In this document: positions 18,935 through 26,726 of the stretch, piece by piece
How positions within the stretch are numbered: position 1 is the first letter of the stretch
How the letters are laid out: the number at the start of each line of letters is the position of its first letter
Origin: Lactobacillus agrestimuris
Lineage (GTDB): Bacteria > Bacillota > Bacilli > Lactobacillales > Lactobacillaceae
DNA length: 64,000 nucleotides
Assembly: GCF_943193025.1 (NCBI RefSeq)
Contig: NZ_CALPCQ010000009.1
Location: 22,198 to 86,197 of the forward strand
Direction: 5' to 3'
Notes under the pieces: model-generated
Databases searched by the model: none
Told to the model about the DNA's origin: nothing
Seen by the model: only the letters and a program-made list of their open reading frames with translations
Translations under genes and position numbers: made by a program

Positions 18935-19729
18935 TTAAATATTTAAATTAGCCTTCAAAAATTTAATTACTATTCTGTACATTTCATCAGGCTGTTCTGC
19001 TTGAATCAAATGTCCACAATTTGAAATTATGCTAGTTTCAATCTTATTATTAAGTAACTTAACTGCATCAACAAAATGATAGTCAAAATATGGTGATTCT
19101 TTTCCAGCAATTATCAACATTGGAATTTGTACATCCATGATAATATCTCGCCAGTCCTGCAAAGAATGGTCAATTAAACAATTATAATTTTTTTCTGGAT
19201 CATATGGATATTTTTGATATTCCTGTTTTGCTGCCAAAAACATTTCATCATCAATATGAGCATAAAAAGCTTTGCCAAAATCCAATTTCAAATATTCTGG
19301 ATAATTGTTCCAGGATAAATCTTTAAAACCGAATTTCCATGTATCATCAGAAATCATTTTTGGCGATTGATCTAAATCGACCATTGCAAGCATCTTTTCG
19401 CTACCAAAAATCGATAGATAAGACCAAAAATTAGCTGCTCCCATTGAATTACCAATCGCAATAAATTTCTTGATCTTCAAATAATTTATCAAGTCCTCAA
19501 CATCTGCAGCATGAGTACTAATTCTCTCACCTTTATAAGTTCGTTGTGAACGTCCCTGGTTTCTTGGATCTAAAACAATTACGCGATAAGCTTGTTTAAA
19601 TAATTCAATCATTTTAAGCCACATTTTTGCGGAACCACCGATACCAGGAATTGCTATAATCGGTATTTTTTCTATATCTCCAGTATCCGTGTAATGTAAC
19701 TTAGTTTTATCTTTTGTATAAAAGTACAT
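18935..19729 (-). CDS. Alpha/beta hydrolase, unknown substrate
   Basis: The 264-residue protein is a single-domain alpha/beta-hydrolase. The oxyanion segment IPGIGGSAKMW is near residue 28, the strand motif VLDPRNQGRSQR is near 52, the nucleophile elbow GNSMGAANFW (Ser) is near 96, a catalytic Asp candidate lies in IIAGKESPYFDYHF and the C-terminal His in SNCGHLIQAEQPDE. There is no signal peptide, so it is cytosolic. The fold does not reveal the substrate. It sits between a citrate-type transporter and citC, which suggests a role linked to organic-acid use, but this is inference only. Confidence 0.88.
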   Translation of the reverse strand: MYFYTKDKTKLHYTDTGDIEKIPIIAIPGIGGSAKMWLKMIELFKQAYRVIVLDPRNQGRSQRTYKGERISTHAADVEDLINYLKIKKFIAIGNSMGAANFWSYLSIFGSEKMLAMVDLDQSPKMISDDTWKFGFKDLSWNNYPEYLKLDFGKAFYAHIDDEMFLAAKQEYQKYPYDPEKNYNCLIDHSLQDWRDIIMDVQIPMLIIAGKESPYFDYHFVDAVKLLNNKIETSIISNCGHLIQAEQPDEMYRIVIKFLKANLNI

Positions 19730-19752
19730 TTTTCTCCTAATAAGAATTTAAA

Positions 19753-19792
19753 AGTAAAAAGATCTAATTAATCATATTTGAAAATTAGATCC
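19753..19792 (-). terminator. Probable terminator after the anion transporter gene
   Basis: GATCTAATT and AATTAGATC form a 9-bp stem around a loop of about 13 bases, followed on the minus strand by TTTTTACTTTTA. The A/T-rich stem may allow read-through into the hydrolase gene. Confidence 0.6.
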
Positions 19793-19811
19793 TTTCTACA
19801 CTAACTATTTA

Positions 19812-21284
19812 TTACCAAACTCCGATAACTTTCATCCAAAGAGTACCAACAATTCCGAAAATTAACATATAAATGATACCCAGAACAAAGTTCATCTTCC
19901 ACCATTCACCTTGTTTTACATACCCTGTTGTTGCAAGAATTGATGCAGGACCGTTCGCATAGTGAGTAGTTGAGGCGTTAATTGCACCAGTAAAGGCTAA
20001 AAGCATTGCTGAAAGACCTAAAGGTGCACCAGTTGCTACTGCAACTGAAAGAAATGGTAAGTATAAAGCAGTCATATGTGCTGTACCACTTGCAAAGAAG
20101 TAGTGAGTATAGAACATCAATAATACTAAAATTACTAATACTAACCCCCAGCTAATTCCATGAAGTCCGCCTTCAACAAGTTTTGAGAACCAATCAATAA
20201 AGCCATATGAGATAAGCTTACTTGCCATAAACATTAAAATTGAAAGCCAGATCAAAATGTTCCAAGCTCCGGTTTCTTTTAAAGCATCTTGCATTGTAAG
20301 AACACCAGTAACTAATAGAATTGAAACTGCTAAGAATGCTACAAAGGTTGCATCAAGTTGAGGAATCTTAAAGAATCCAGATAAGACCCAAAGAATAATT
20401 GAGAGGACAAATGTTGCACCCATAATTCTTTCAGGTTTAGACATTGGACCCATTTCTTCCAATTCTTTTTCTGCCCACTTCTTAGCATCTGGAGTTTCTT
20501 TGATTTCAGGTGGATACATTTTGTAAATAACCCAGGGTACGATAATCGCACCCACCAATACAGGAATAACTGCAGCAAAGAACCAACCTGCCCAAGTCAT
20601 GTTATATCCTTTTTGAGAAGCCATTTGTTGAGCAACCATGTTTGGAGCGGCACCTGTGATGAATAATGCAGTTGACAAGATATTTGCATGGAAAGCAGTA
20701 AAGTCCAAGTATGCACCAATCTTTTTACGACTCTTTTCATCAGGACTTGAATCGTAACCATCTTCAGAAACTGATTTAACTACTGGCCAGACAACACCAC
20801 CCGTACGAGCTGAGTTTGATGGAACCAAGGCACCTAAAACAAGTTCAAGTCCAGTTAAAGCATATCCAATACCTAAAGACTTTTTACCAAATCGTTCAAT
20901 CATAAGATATGCAATTCGATTTCCTAAACCAGTCTTACTGATTCCATGGGCCATGATAAATGCCATTGCGATTAACCATGCTGCAGAATTACCAAAAGAA
21001 CTCAAAACACCTTTGTTAATTACTGCACCAGTTTGTTCGTTTACAACATCCTTCATGGGAGCTAAACCAAGCAAAACTGTAAAAACCAACCCAACTAAGG
21101 TAGTGCCTCCAATTGGAAGTGGTTTAGTAATACATCCTACAATTGTTGCAACAAAGATTGCAAACATCTCCCAAGCTTGTGGTGACAATCCTGATGGTCT
21201 TAAAGGTGTAATACACCACAAAATAATTCCGACAATTAATGGCCAGATAAACCCTTTATAATTTACTTTTTCTAGTGTTTTCAT
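19812..21284 (-). CDS. CitT-like divalent anion:Na+ symporter / dicarboxylate antiporter (DASS family)
   Basis: The protein of about 490 residues has some 12 hydrophobic segments and the two duplicated DASS substrate/Na+-binding hairpins. The first is GALVPSNSARTGGVVWPVV (SNT-like) and the second AINASTTHYANGPASILATTGY. This pattern is closest to CitT/TtdT and plant dicarboxylate translocators, so citrate, malate, tartrate or succinate are likely substrates. Location in a citrate lyase island favours citrate uptake, possibly in exchange for a fermentation product. Start: ATG at 21284, with AGAGGAAAAAGATA upstream. It lies immediately after the RraA-family gene. Confidence 0.9.
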   Translation of the reverse strand: MKTLEKVNYKGFIWPLIVGIILWCITPLRPSGLSPQAWEMFAIFVATIVGCITKPLPIGGTTLVGLVFTVLLGLAPMKDVVNEQTGAVINKGVLSSFGNSAAWLIAMAFIMAHGISKTGLGNRIAYLMIERFGKKSLGIGYALTGLELVLGALVPSNSARTGGVVWPVVKSVSEDGYDSSPDEKSRKKIGAYLDFTAFHANILSTALFITGAAPNMVAQQMASQKGYNMTWAGWFFAAVIPVLVGAIIVPWVIYKMYPPEIKETPDAKKWAEKELEEMGPMSKPERIMGATFVLSIILWVLSGFFKIPQLDATFVAFLAVSILLVTGVLTMQDALKETGAWNILIWLSILMFMASKLISYGFIDWFSKLVEGGLHGISWGLVLVILVLLMFYTHYFFASGTAHMTALYLPFLSVAVATGAPLGLSAMLLAFTGAINASTTHYANGPASILATTGYVKQGEWWKMNFVLGIIYMLIFGIVGTLWMKVIGVW

Positions 21285-21304
21285 TATCTTTTTCCTCTTC
21301 CACA

Positions 21305-22003
21305 CTATGGACGATAAACGTCATCGATAATTTCAAAGTTCTTTTCTTCTAAGGTTTCATCAACCCAACTAAGGTCTACTTCACCTCTACTGAAAGCAAT
21401 TGCTTTTTCATTATCTTTTTTATGAAATTCCTGCGCCTTCGGTAATATATCCGGAGCATCTTTTCGAGGAATACAAATTACACCATCTGAATCTCCCAAA
21501 ATTATATCACCAGGGTTCACACTCACATTTCCGCATGAGACCGGTACATTCAATTCACCGGGACCCTCTTTATAAGGTCCTCCAGGAGTAGTACTTCTTG
21601 CGTAAATTGGTAAATTCCAAGTTTGTAAATTATCTATGTCTCTAATTGGGCCATCAATAACAATTCCTGCAATTTTCTTTTGATCTCTTAAATAAGACAT
21701 CATTACTTCACCAATCAGTGAACGTGTATTATCTCCTTCATCATCAATGACAATTACATCGCCTTCTTGGCAATATCTTAAAGCTGCATAAATTGCAAGA
21801 TTATCACCGGCCCTTGTATGAACCGTAAATGCAGGTCCAACCATCTCATGATCAGGATTCGACATTAATTTAACACGAGGATTCATCGCACAATTTCGTT
21901 CCATGCAATCTGCAGTATTTGAAGCTGGGATTTTTGAAAATCCTTTTACAACTTCAGGATCTGGTAGATTGCGTTTTAAAAATATTCTTTTTCCTACCGC
22001 CAT
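21305..22003 (-). CDS. RraA-family protein, possible oxaloacetate decarboxylase/aldolase
   Basis: The 232-residue protein belongs to the RraA-like fold (HMG/CHA aldolases, once misnamed 'demethylmenaquinone methyltransferase'). Core motifs are present: GPAFTVHTRAGDNLAIYAAL, GDVIVIDDEGDNTRSLIGEVM, GIVIDGPIRDIDNL (the substrate- and metal-binding Arg-Asp pair) and PGDIILGDSDGVICIP. Aldolases of this family are known to decarboxylate oxaloacetate as a second activity. The gene is the first of the transporter block in a citrate lyase island. That makes conversion of oxaloacetate to pyruvate a sensible guess, but it is unproven. Confidence 0.88.
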   Translation of the reverse strand: MAVGKRIFLKRNLPDPEVVKGFSKIPASNTADCMERNCAMNPRVKLMSNPDHEMVGPAFTVHTRAGDNLAIYAALRYCQEGDVIVIDDEGDNTRSLIGEVMMSYLRDQKKIAGIVIDGPIRDIDNLQTWNLPIYARSTTPGGPYKEGPGELNVPVSCGNVSVNPGDIILGDSDGVICIPRKDAPDILPKAQEFHKKDNEKAIAFSRGEVDLSWVDETLEEKNFEIIDDVYRP

Positions 22004-22051
22004 ATTAAATCACCATTCAATACAAAACATTGTTACTTATTGCACAATTTC

Positions 22052-22091
22052 ATTATACACGTTTTTGTATAAAAACGGTTACATTTTTAAA
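22052..22091 (-). promoter_or_regulatory. Promoter with overlapping operator palindrome for the RraA/CitT block; cre-like site
   Basis: A TATAAT -10 box lies at 22057-22052. Directly upstream, a perfect inverted repeat CGTTTTT-GTAT-AAAAACG spans 22060-22077, covering the spacer and -35 region. A sequence at 22070-22083 (TAAAAACGGTTACA) matches the catabolite-responsive consensus TGWAANCGNTNWCA at all but one position. The site lies between divergent genes, so the SorC-type regulator is the likely binder, with CcpA possibly also acting here. Confidence 0.6.
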
Positions 22092-22242
22092 AAATATTAA
22101 ATTTATTCGCTTTATTTTGCTTTTTTGAATAAAAATCAGGTAGTGTATAAGCTTAAACTGTCTATTTATTTTGACTTAGTTATATAATAATAAGTAAATA
22201 TGTCTGATTGCATTTAACTATTGAGAAAGGAAAGAATAAAAT

Positions 22243-23190
22243 ATGGCACAATTAACTGATGAAGATCTAGCAAATATCGCTCATGATTTTTACTTAAGTA
22301 AACTTAATATTGGTGATATTTCAAAAAAATATCATATTTCAAGATATCTAATTACTAAGGCTTTGGAAAATGCAGAAAAAAGAAAAATAGTAAAAATAAC
22401 TATTAGTAAAGGACTTCAAAGACGTGAAGATTTGGAGAGATATTTTCAAGAAAAATTTAACTTGAAAGATGCAATTGTATTAAATAATCTTGAAACAACC
22501 AATCAAGATAATGAGGCAATAGTTTCTTATGCTGCCAAGCAAATTCAAACATATATCCAATCTTCAAAAGTCATAGGTACTACTTGGGGGACACTTTTAC
22601 GCGATATCATTGATAACTTTAATGAAGTAAAGCAACCCGATTTAACTTTTGTTCAATTATTAGGACAACCAATTAATTCCGATCAAAGAAAAAACAGCCT
22701 TGTTCAACTAGCAGCAAAAAAATATGGCGCAGATAGTTTTTCACTACCCGCACCATTATATGTTTTAAATTCTCATTTATTGGATGAAATTAAAAAAGAA
22801 CCATTTTATCAAACCCTAGATAACTATTATAAAAATTTAGATTTGATTTTCTCTAGTATTGGAACTTTCGATTCATTTATTACCAGTAATTATATGAGAG
22901 AAAATTATAAACAAAGTTTATTTAAAAATGTTAATACCAAAGAAATTGCTGGAATGATTTATGGTCACCCTTATGATATTAATGGTAATTTTTTTGACGA
23001 TCTCAATAAAAATATCTGTGGAATTTCTTTAGAGGAAATTCAAAATGTTCCTGTTCGTTTTACTATTGTAAAAAATAGATTTAAAACTAAGGCATTACTT
23101 GGAGCATTAAGAAGTGGAATTATTACTCACCTAATCATTAATGAAGGAATTGCTAAGAGAATAATTTCTGAAATCAATCAAGAATTTTAA
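22243..23190 (+). CDS. citI: SorC-family transcriptional regulator, CitI-like
   Basis: The 315-residue protein has an N-terminal helix-turn-helix (residues 15-55, LNIGDISKKYHISRYLITKALENAEKRKIV) and a SorC-type sugar/effector-binding domain. The effector domain includes VIGTTWGTLLRDII (the substrate-loop equivalent), FVQLLGQP and GALRSGIITHLIINEGIAKRII. In Weissella and Lactobacillus a SorC-family activator, CitI, responds to citrate and drives cit genes. The divergent position and AAAGGAAAG before the ATG support the same role here. The gene symbol is by analogy, and effector specificity is not shown. Confidence 0.82.
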   Translation: MAQLTDEDLANIAHDFYLSKLNIGDISKKYHISRYLITKALENAEKRKIVKITISKGLQRREDLERYFQEKFNLKDAIVLNNLETTNQDNEAIVSYAAKQIQTYIQSSKVIGTTWGTLLRDIIDNFNEVKQPDLTFVQLLGQPINSDQRKNSLVQLAAKKYGADSFSLPAPLYVLNSHLLDEIKKEPFYQTLDNYYKNLDLIFSSIGTFDSFITSNYMRENYKQSLFKNVNTKEIAGMIYGHPYDINGNFFDDLNKNICGISLEEIQNVPVRFTIVKNRFKTKALLGALRSGIITHLIINEGIAKRIISEINQEF

Positions 23191-23729
23191 CAAAAATATT
23201 TCCAATATATACCAGAAATATAATCTTGTAGTTCTTTCACAGAATGTCGTCGTGACCTCGCACATTCTTTCGCTGGCCGATTACAAATAAAGCATTTTCT
23301 TACAGGTAAATTCAAATCTTTTCTAGATAAAGCATCAGTTCTATTAGCAGATAAAACATCAGCATCAAATAATCTCCCTAATGAAGTTGTATCTTCAAAT
23401 TTAATGGAGATTTTTTTTATTACTTGAATATCTGTTGTATTCATTAAATAAAAATTTTCAGGTCCACTTGCCTTATTCAACTCTTTGATCAATTGAAAAT
23501 CAATTTTAGAATTGTTCAGCAAAGTTTCAAAATTTTTAATTCCTGTATCATAAAGTCGTTTAATAAATTGATTATTCTTTATCGGACCCGGAATATTCAT
23601 TTTTATATCAACTAAAATTTGCTCAGGATAAGCTGCAAAAACTTTTTGCTGAAATTCTACTCTTCTGTCTTTACCTTCAAGAACATCTTGAATACTTTCC
23701 TTTTTTCCAGTTTCAAAAATAGATTTCAT
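23187..23729 (-). CDS. citX: Holo-citrate lyase synthase CitX
   Basis: CitX transfers the phosphoribosyl-dephospho-CoA prosthetic group onto a serine of CitD. The 180-residue protein carries family motifs: GKKESIQDVLEGKDRRVEFQQ at the start, NIPGPIKN, TSLGRLFDADVL, and the Cys/Arg-rich C-terminus RKCFICNRPAKECARSRRHSV. It lies apart from citCDEF, convergent with the regulator and overlapping its 3' end by 4 bp. The partner CitG, which makes the prosthetic-group precursor, is not encoded in the window. Confidence 0.93.
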   Translation of the reverse strand: MKSIFETGKKESIQDVLEGKDRRVEFQQKVFAAYPEQILVDIKMNIPGPIKNNQFIKRLYDTGIKNFETLLNNSKIDFQLIKELNKASGPENFYLMNTTDIQVIKKISIKFEDTTSLGRLFDADVLSANRTDALSRKDLNLPVRKCFICNRPAKECARSRRHSVKELQDYISGIYWKYFC

Positions 23730-23755
23730 ATTTCACCAGAATTTTTGATAAAAGA

Positions 23756-23787
23756 AAAAGGTCAGTGTTAAACACTGACCTTTTTAC
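23756..23787 (-). terminator. Terminator after pyk
   Basis: AAAGGTCAGTGTT and AACACTGACCTTT pair perfectly over 13 bp with A and T tracts on both sides. On the minus strand it lies about 20 bp past the pyruvate kinase stop codon. Confidence 0.93.
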
Positions 23788-23805
23788 TAATTAAATTTCT
23801 TTATA

Positions 23806-25575
23806 TTAAAGATTTGCCATTTCGCCTTGGTAAACAGCACCACGACGAGCATCAACAGTAATAGTTGAACCATCAGAAATCTTTTCAGTTGCATCAGTAG
23901 TACCTACAACAACTGGAATACCTAATGATAAACCAACAACTGCTGCGTGTGAAGTCAAACCAGAAGCTTCAACTACTAAACCTGAAGCCTTCTTGATTGC
24001 TGGCATGTAGTCAGGGTCAGTTACCTTAGAAACTAAGATGTCGCCTTCCTTAACCTTTGAGTTTGCTTCTTCAGCTGAGTTAGCAACAACTGCCTTACCA
24101 ACAACAGAACCGTTACCAACACCTAAACCTTGAGCAAGCTTGTTACCGATGATTTGTAACTTCATAACATTAGTAGTACCAGATTCACCAACTGGAACAC
24201 CAGCAACGATAATTACAAGGTCACCGTCTTTTACAAGACCCTTATCCTTAGCAACTTCTGCTGCCTTTTCAAACATATCATCAGTTGAGTTTGGCTTTTC
24301 AGTCAAGACTGGAGTTACACCCCAAACAACTGACAATGAGTGTTGGATCTTTTCATCGAAAGTCATAGCAACGATATCAGCGTTTGGACGGTACTTAGAA
24401 ATCATACGAGCAGTGTAACCTGACTTAGTAGCTGCAATAATAGTCTTTACGCCTAATTCTTGAGCAGTACGTACAACTGATTCACCGATAGCTTCAGTTA
24501 CGTTTGAACCCTTGTAGTCTTCAAATCTTTGAAGTGCTAAAGTATTACGCTTAAGCATTTGCTTTTCAGTACGTTCATCGATTTCAGCCATTGCCTTAAC
24601 AGCGTTAACTGGGTATAAACCGTTTGCTGATTCACCTGAAAGCATAGTTGCGTCAGTACCATCAAGAACTGCGTTAGCAACGTCAGATACTTCGGCACGA
24701 GTTGGACGTGGGTTTTCTTGCATTGAGTCAAGCATTTGAGTAGCAGTAATAACTGGCTTACCAAGTGCGTTGGCCTTTCTGATCAAGTTCTTTTGTACAA
24801 ATGGAACTTCCATAAATGGAATTTCAACACCCATGTCACCACGAGCAACCATCAAACCATCTGAAACTTGTAAAATTTCGTCAGCGTTGTCAATACCTTC
24901 TTGTGATTCAATCTTAGGGAAGATCTTAACATAGTCTGCACCAGCTTTTTCACAAAGTTCACGAATATCTAAGATATCTTGAGCCTTACGTGCGAATGAT
25001 GCAAAGATGAAGTTGATACCTTCCTTCAAACCAAAGTTAATGTCGTCAGTATCTTTTTGAGTAATACCTGGGAGGCGAATTTCAACACCTGGTGCGTTAA
25101 CACCCTTCTTAGAACCGATTAAACCAGTGTTTTGAGCTTCACAAACAAGTTCTCTCTTTGAATCGTCCTTTTCCTTGATCAAAAGATCAACCAAACCGTC
25201 ATCGATCAATACGTGACCACCAACGTGAGTATCATCGTATAAACCATCGTAAGTAACGTGGATCATGTCCTTGTTACCTGGCTTAGTTGCGTCCATTGAG
25301 ATACGGATAGTATCACCAGTGTTAATAGTGAACTTACCACCTTCTTGGTCAGTAGTTCTAATTTCAGCACCCTTAGTATCAAGAGCAATACCAAGAAGCT
25401 TACCAGTGTTCTTTTCCACTTCACGAACCATGTTCATACGTGAACGGTGTTCTTCGTGGTCACCGTGTGAGAAGTTGAAACGGAATACGTTTGCACCAGC
25501 TTCTACTAACTTAGTAATAGTTTCAACATCATTTGAAGCTGGTCCTAAAGTACTAACAATCTTAGTTTTCTTCAT
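23806..25575 (-). CDS. pyk: Pyruvate kinase with C-terminal PEP-utilising domain
   Basis: The 589-residue enzyme converts phosphoenolpyruvate and ADP into pyruvate and ATP. Visible are MKKTKIVSTLGPAS at the start, FRFNFSHGDHEEH, the metal/substrate motif VKIFPKIESQEGIDNADEIL (Lys and Glu), PVITATQMLDSM and the allosteric C-domain TKSGYTARMISKYRP. An extra domain of about 110 residues ends with VVEASGLTSHAAVVG, a mobile PEP-utilising domain seen in many Firmicute enzymes. Start: ATG at 25575, preceded by GGAGAGGA. It is the second gene of a pfkA-pyk operon. Confidence 0.97.
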   Translation of the reverse strand: MKKTKIVSTLGPASNDVETITKLVEAGANVFRFNFSHGDHEEHRSRMNMVREVEKNTGKLLGIALDTKGAEIRTTDQEGGKFTINTGDTIRISMDATKPGNKDMIHVTYDGLYDDTHVGGHVLIDDGLVDLLIKEKDDSKRELVCEAQNTGLIGSKKGVNAPGVEIRLPGITQKDTDDINFGLKEGINFIFASFARKAQDILDIRELCEKAGADYVKIFPKIESQEGIDNADEILQVSDGLMVARGDMGVEIPFMEVPFVQKNLIRKANALGKPVITATQMLDSMQENPRPTRAEVSDVANAVLDGTDATMLSGESANGLYPVNAVKAMAEIDERTEKQMLKRNTLALQRFEDYKGSNVTEAIGESVVRTAQELGVKTIIAATKSGYTARMISKYRPNADIVAMTFDEKIQHSLSVVWGVTPVLTEKPNSTDDMFEKAAEVAKDKGLVKDGDLVIIVAGVPVGESGTTNVMKLQIIGNKLAQGLGVGNGSVVGKAVVANSAEEANSKVKEGDILVSKVTDPDYMPAIKKASGLVVEASGLTSHAAVVGLSLGIPVVVGTTDATEKISDGSTITVDARRGAVYQGEMANL

Positions 25576-25604
25576 TATTAAAAAAATCCTCTCCAAAAAA
25601 CTGA

Positions 25605-26567
25605 CTAATCTTTAGTCATTTCTTCATTAACATCTAGCAATGAGTAGTCACCTTCGTGCTTACCATCGAACAAATCAAGAATGTCGTGAGTATTTGGTTG
25701 ACCATTTTCCAAACCAACAGCCAAACCGCCTTTACCGTCAAGAAGTAAGTTAACAGCAAAGTTACCCATCTTAGTAGCATTTACTCTATCTTCAACAGTT
25801 GGTGAGCCACCACGTTGCATGTGGCCAAGAACATTTGCACGAGCGTCAAAGTCACCATACTTCAAGAGTTCATTCTTAAATTTTTCAGCGTCCATGACAC
25901 CTTCAGCTAATACTACAAGGCCATGATCTTTACCTTCTGCAAAACCGCGCTTAAGAGTTTTAGCAATTTTTTCCATATCGTATGGACGTTCTGGAACAAC
26001 AATTGCATCAGCTCCACTTGCAACACCGACACGCATAGCAACATCACCACAGTCGCGACCCATTACATTAACAACGAATACGCGGTGGTGGCTACTTGCA
26101 GTGTCACGAATCTTATCGATTGCGTCCATTGCGGTACGACATGCAGAATCAAAACCGATAGTATATTCAGTATAAGGAATATCATTATCGATAGTTCCTG
26201 GTAAACCTACTGAATTAATACCGAGGCGAGTCAAGGCTAAAGCACCATGGTATGAACCGTCTCCACCAATAACGATAACGGCATCAATACCATGTTTTCT
26301 TAATTGTTCTGCACCCTTCTTTTGCACTTCTTCTTGTGCAAATTCTGGGAAACGAGCAGAATATAAGAAAGTTCCACCATGACTAATCTTATGGTCTACA
26401 TCCTCTGCGGTAAGAGGAATAAAATCACCAGCAACTAAACCGGCAAAACCATAACGAATACCAACAACTTCTAATCCATGGTGGATAGCAGTCTTGGTAA
26501 CGGCTCTGATTGCTGCATTCATACCAGGGGCGTCTCCACCACTAGTTAAAATACCAATCCGTTTCAT
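25605..26567 (-). CDS. pfkA: ATP-dependent 6-phosphofructokinase
   Basis: The 320-residue group A enzyme phosphorylates fructose-6-phosphate, the committed step of glycolysis. Motifs are [18 protein letters not shown] at the start, [28 protein letters not shown] (catalytic Asp in TIDND), [15 protein letters not shown] and [11 protein letters not shown]. It lies directly upstream of pyk. Presence of Pfk indicates Embden-Meyerhof (homofermentative) glycolysis, consistent with the acidophilus group. A cre-like site and an 18-bp palindrome lie upstream. Confidence 0.97.
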   Translation of the reverse strand: MKRIGILTSGGDAPGMNAAIRAVTKTAIHHGLEVVGIRYGFAGLVAGDFIPLTAEDVDHKISHGGTFLYSARFPEFAQEEVQKKGAEQLRKHGIDAVIVIGGDGSYHGALALTRLGINSVGLPGTIDNDIPYTEYTIGFDSACRTAMDAIDKIRDTASSHHRVFVVNVMGRDCGDVAMRVGVASGADAIVVPERPYDMEKIAKTLKRGFAEGKDHGLVVLAEGVMDAEKFKNELLKYGDFDARANVLGHMQRGGSPTVEDRVNATKMGNFAVNLLLDGKGGLAVGLENGQPNTHDILDLFDGKHEGDYSLLDVNEEMTKD

Positions 26568-26622
26568 GAATTCACCTCATCATGATTATTTGTGTAATTT
26601 CTCACATCACTTAAATATTACC

Positions 26623-26640
26623 ATTTTTCGAGCGAAAAAT
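26623..26640. promoter_or_regulatory. Perfect palindrome upstream of pfkA
   Basis: ATTTTTCG-AG-CGAAAAAT is an exact inverted repeat with 8-bp arms, about 55 bp before the pfkA start. There is no T tract, so it looks like a protein-binding site, not a terminator. Confidence 0.5.
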
Positions 26641-26685
26641 CTCATAAAAAATGCTTTTATTTTCGCTTTTATCAAGGTTTTTCAA

Positions 26686-26699
26686 TGTTATCGCTTTCA
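26686..26699. promoter_or_regulatory. cre-like catabolite-responsive element upstream of pfkA-pyk
   Basis: TGTTATCGCTTTCA matches the CcpA consensus TGWAANCGNTNWCA at all but one defined position. It lies about 120 bp upstream of pfkA. CcpA activates pfk-pyk operons in several lactic acid bacteria, so activation here is plausible. Confidence 0.5.
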
Positions 26700-26726
26700 T
26701 ACGTCTGAGTTTTTCAAACTTTCTTT

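Noticed and set aside
20339..20578. Open frame within the anion transporter gene on the same strand
   Set aside because: It is a shifted frame inside a well-conserved transporter and shows no start signal or family match.
21305..22003. Menaquinone methyltransferase or RNase E inhibitor function for the RraA-family protein
   Set aside because: The methyltransferase name is a historic misannotation, RNase E inhibition is a proteobacterial role, and the context is citrate metabolism.
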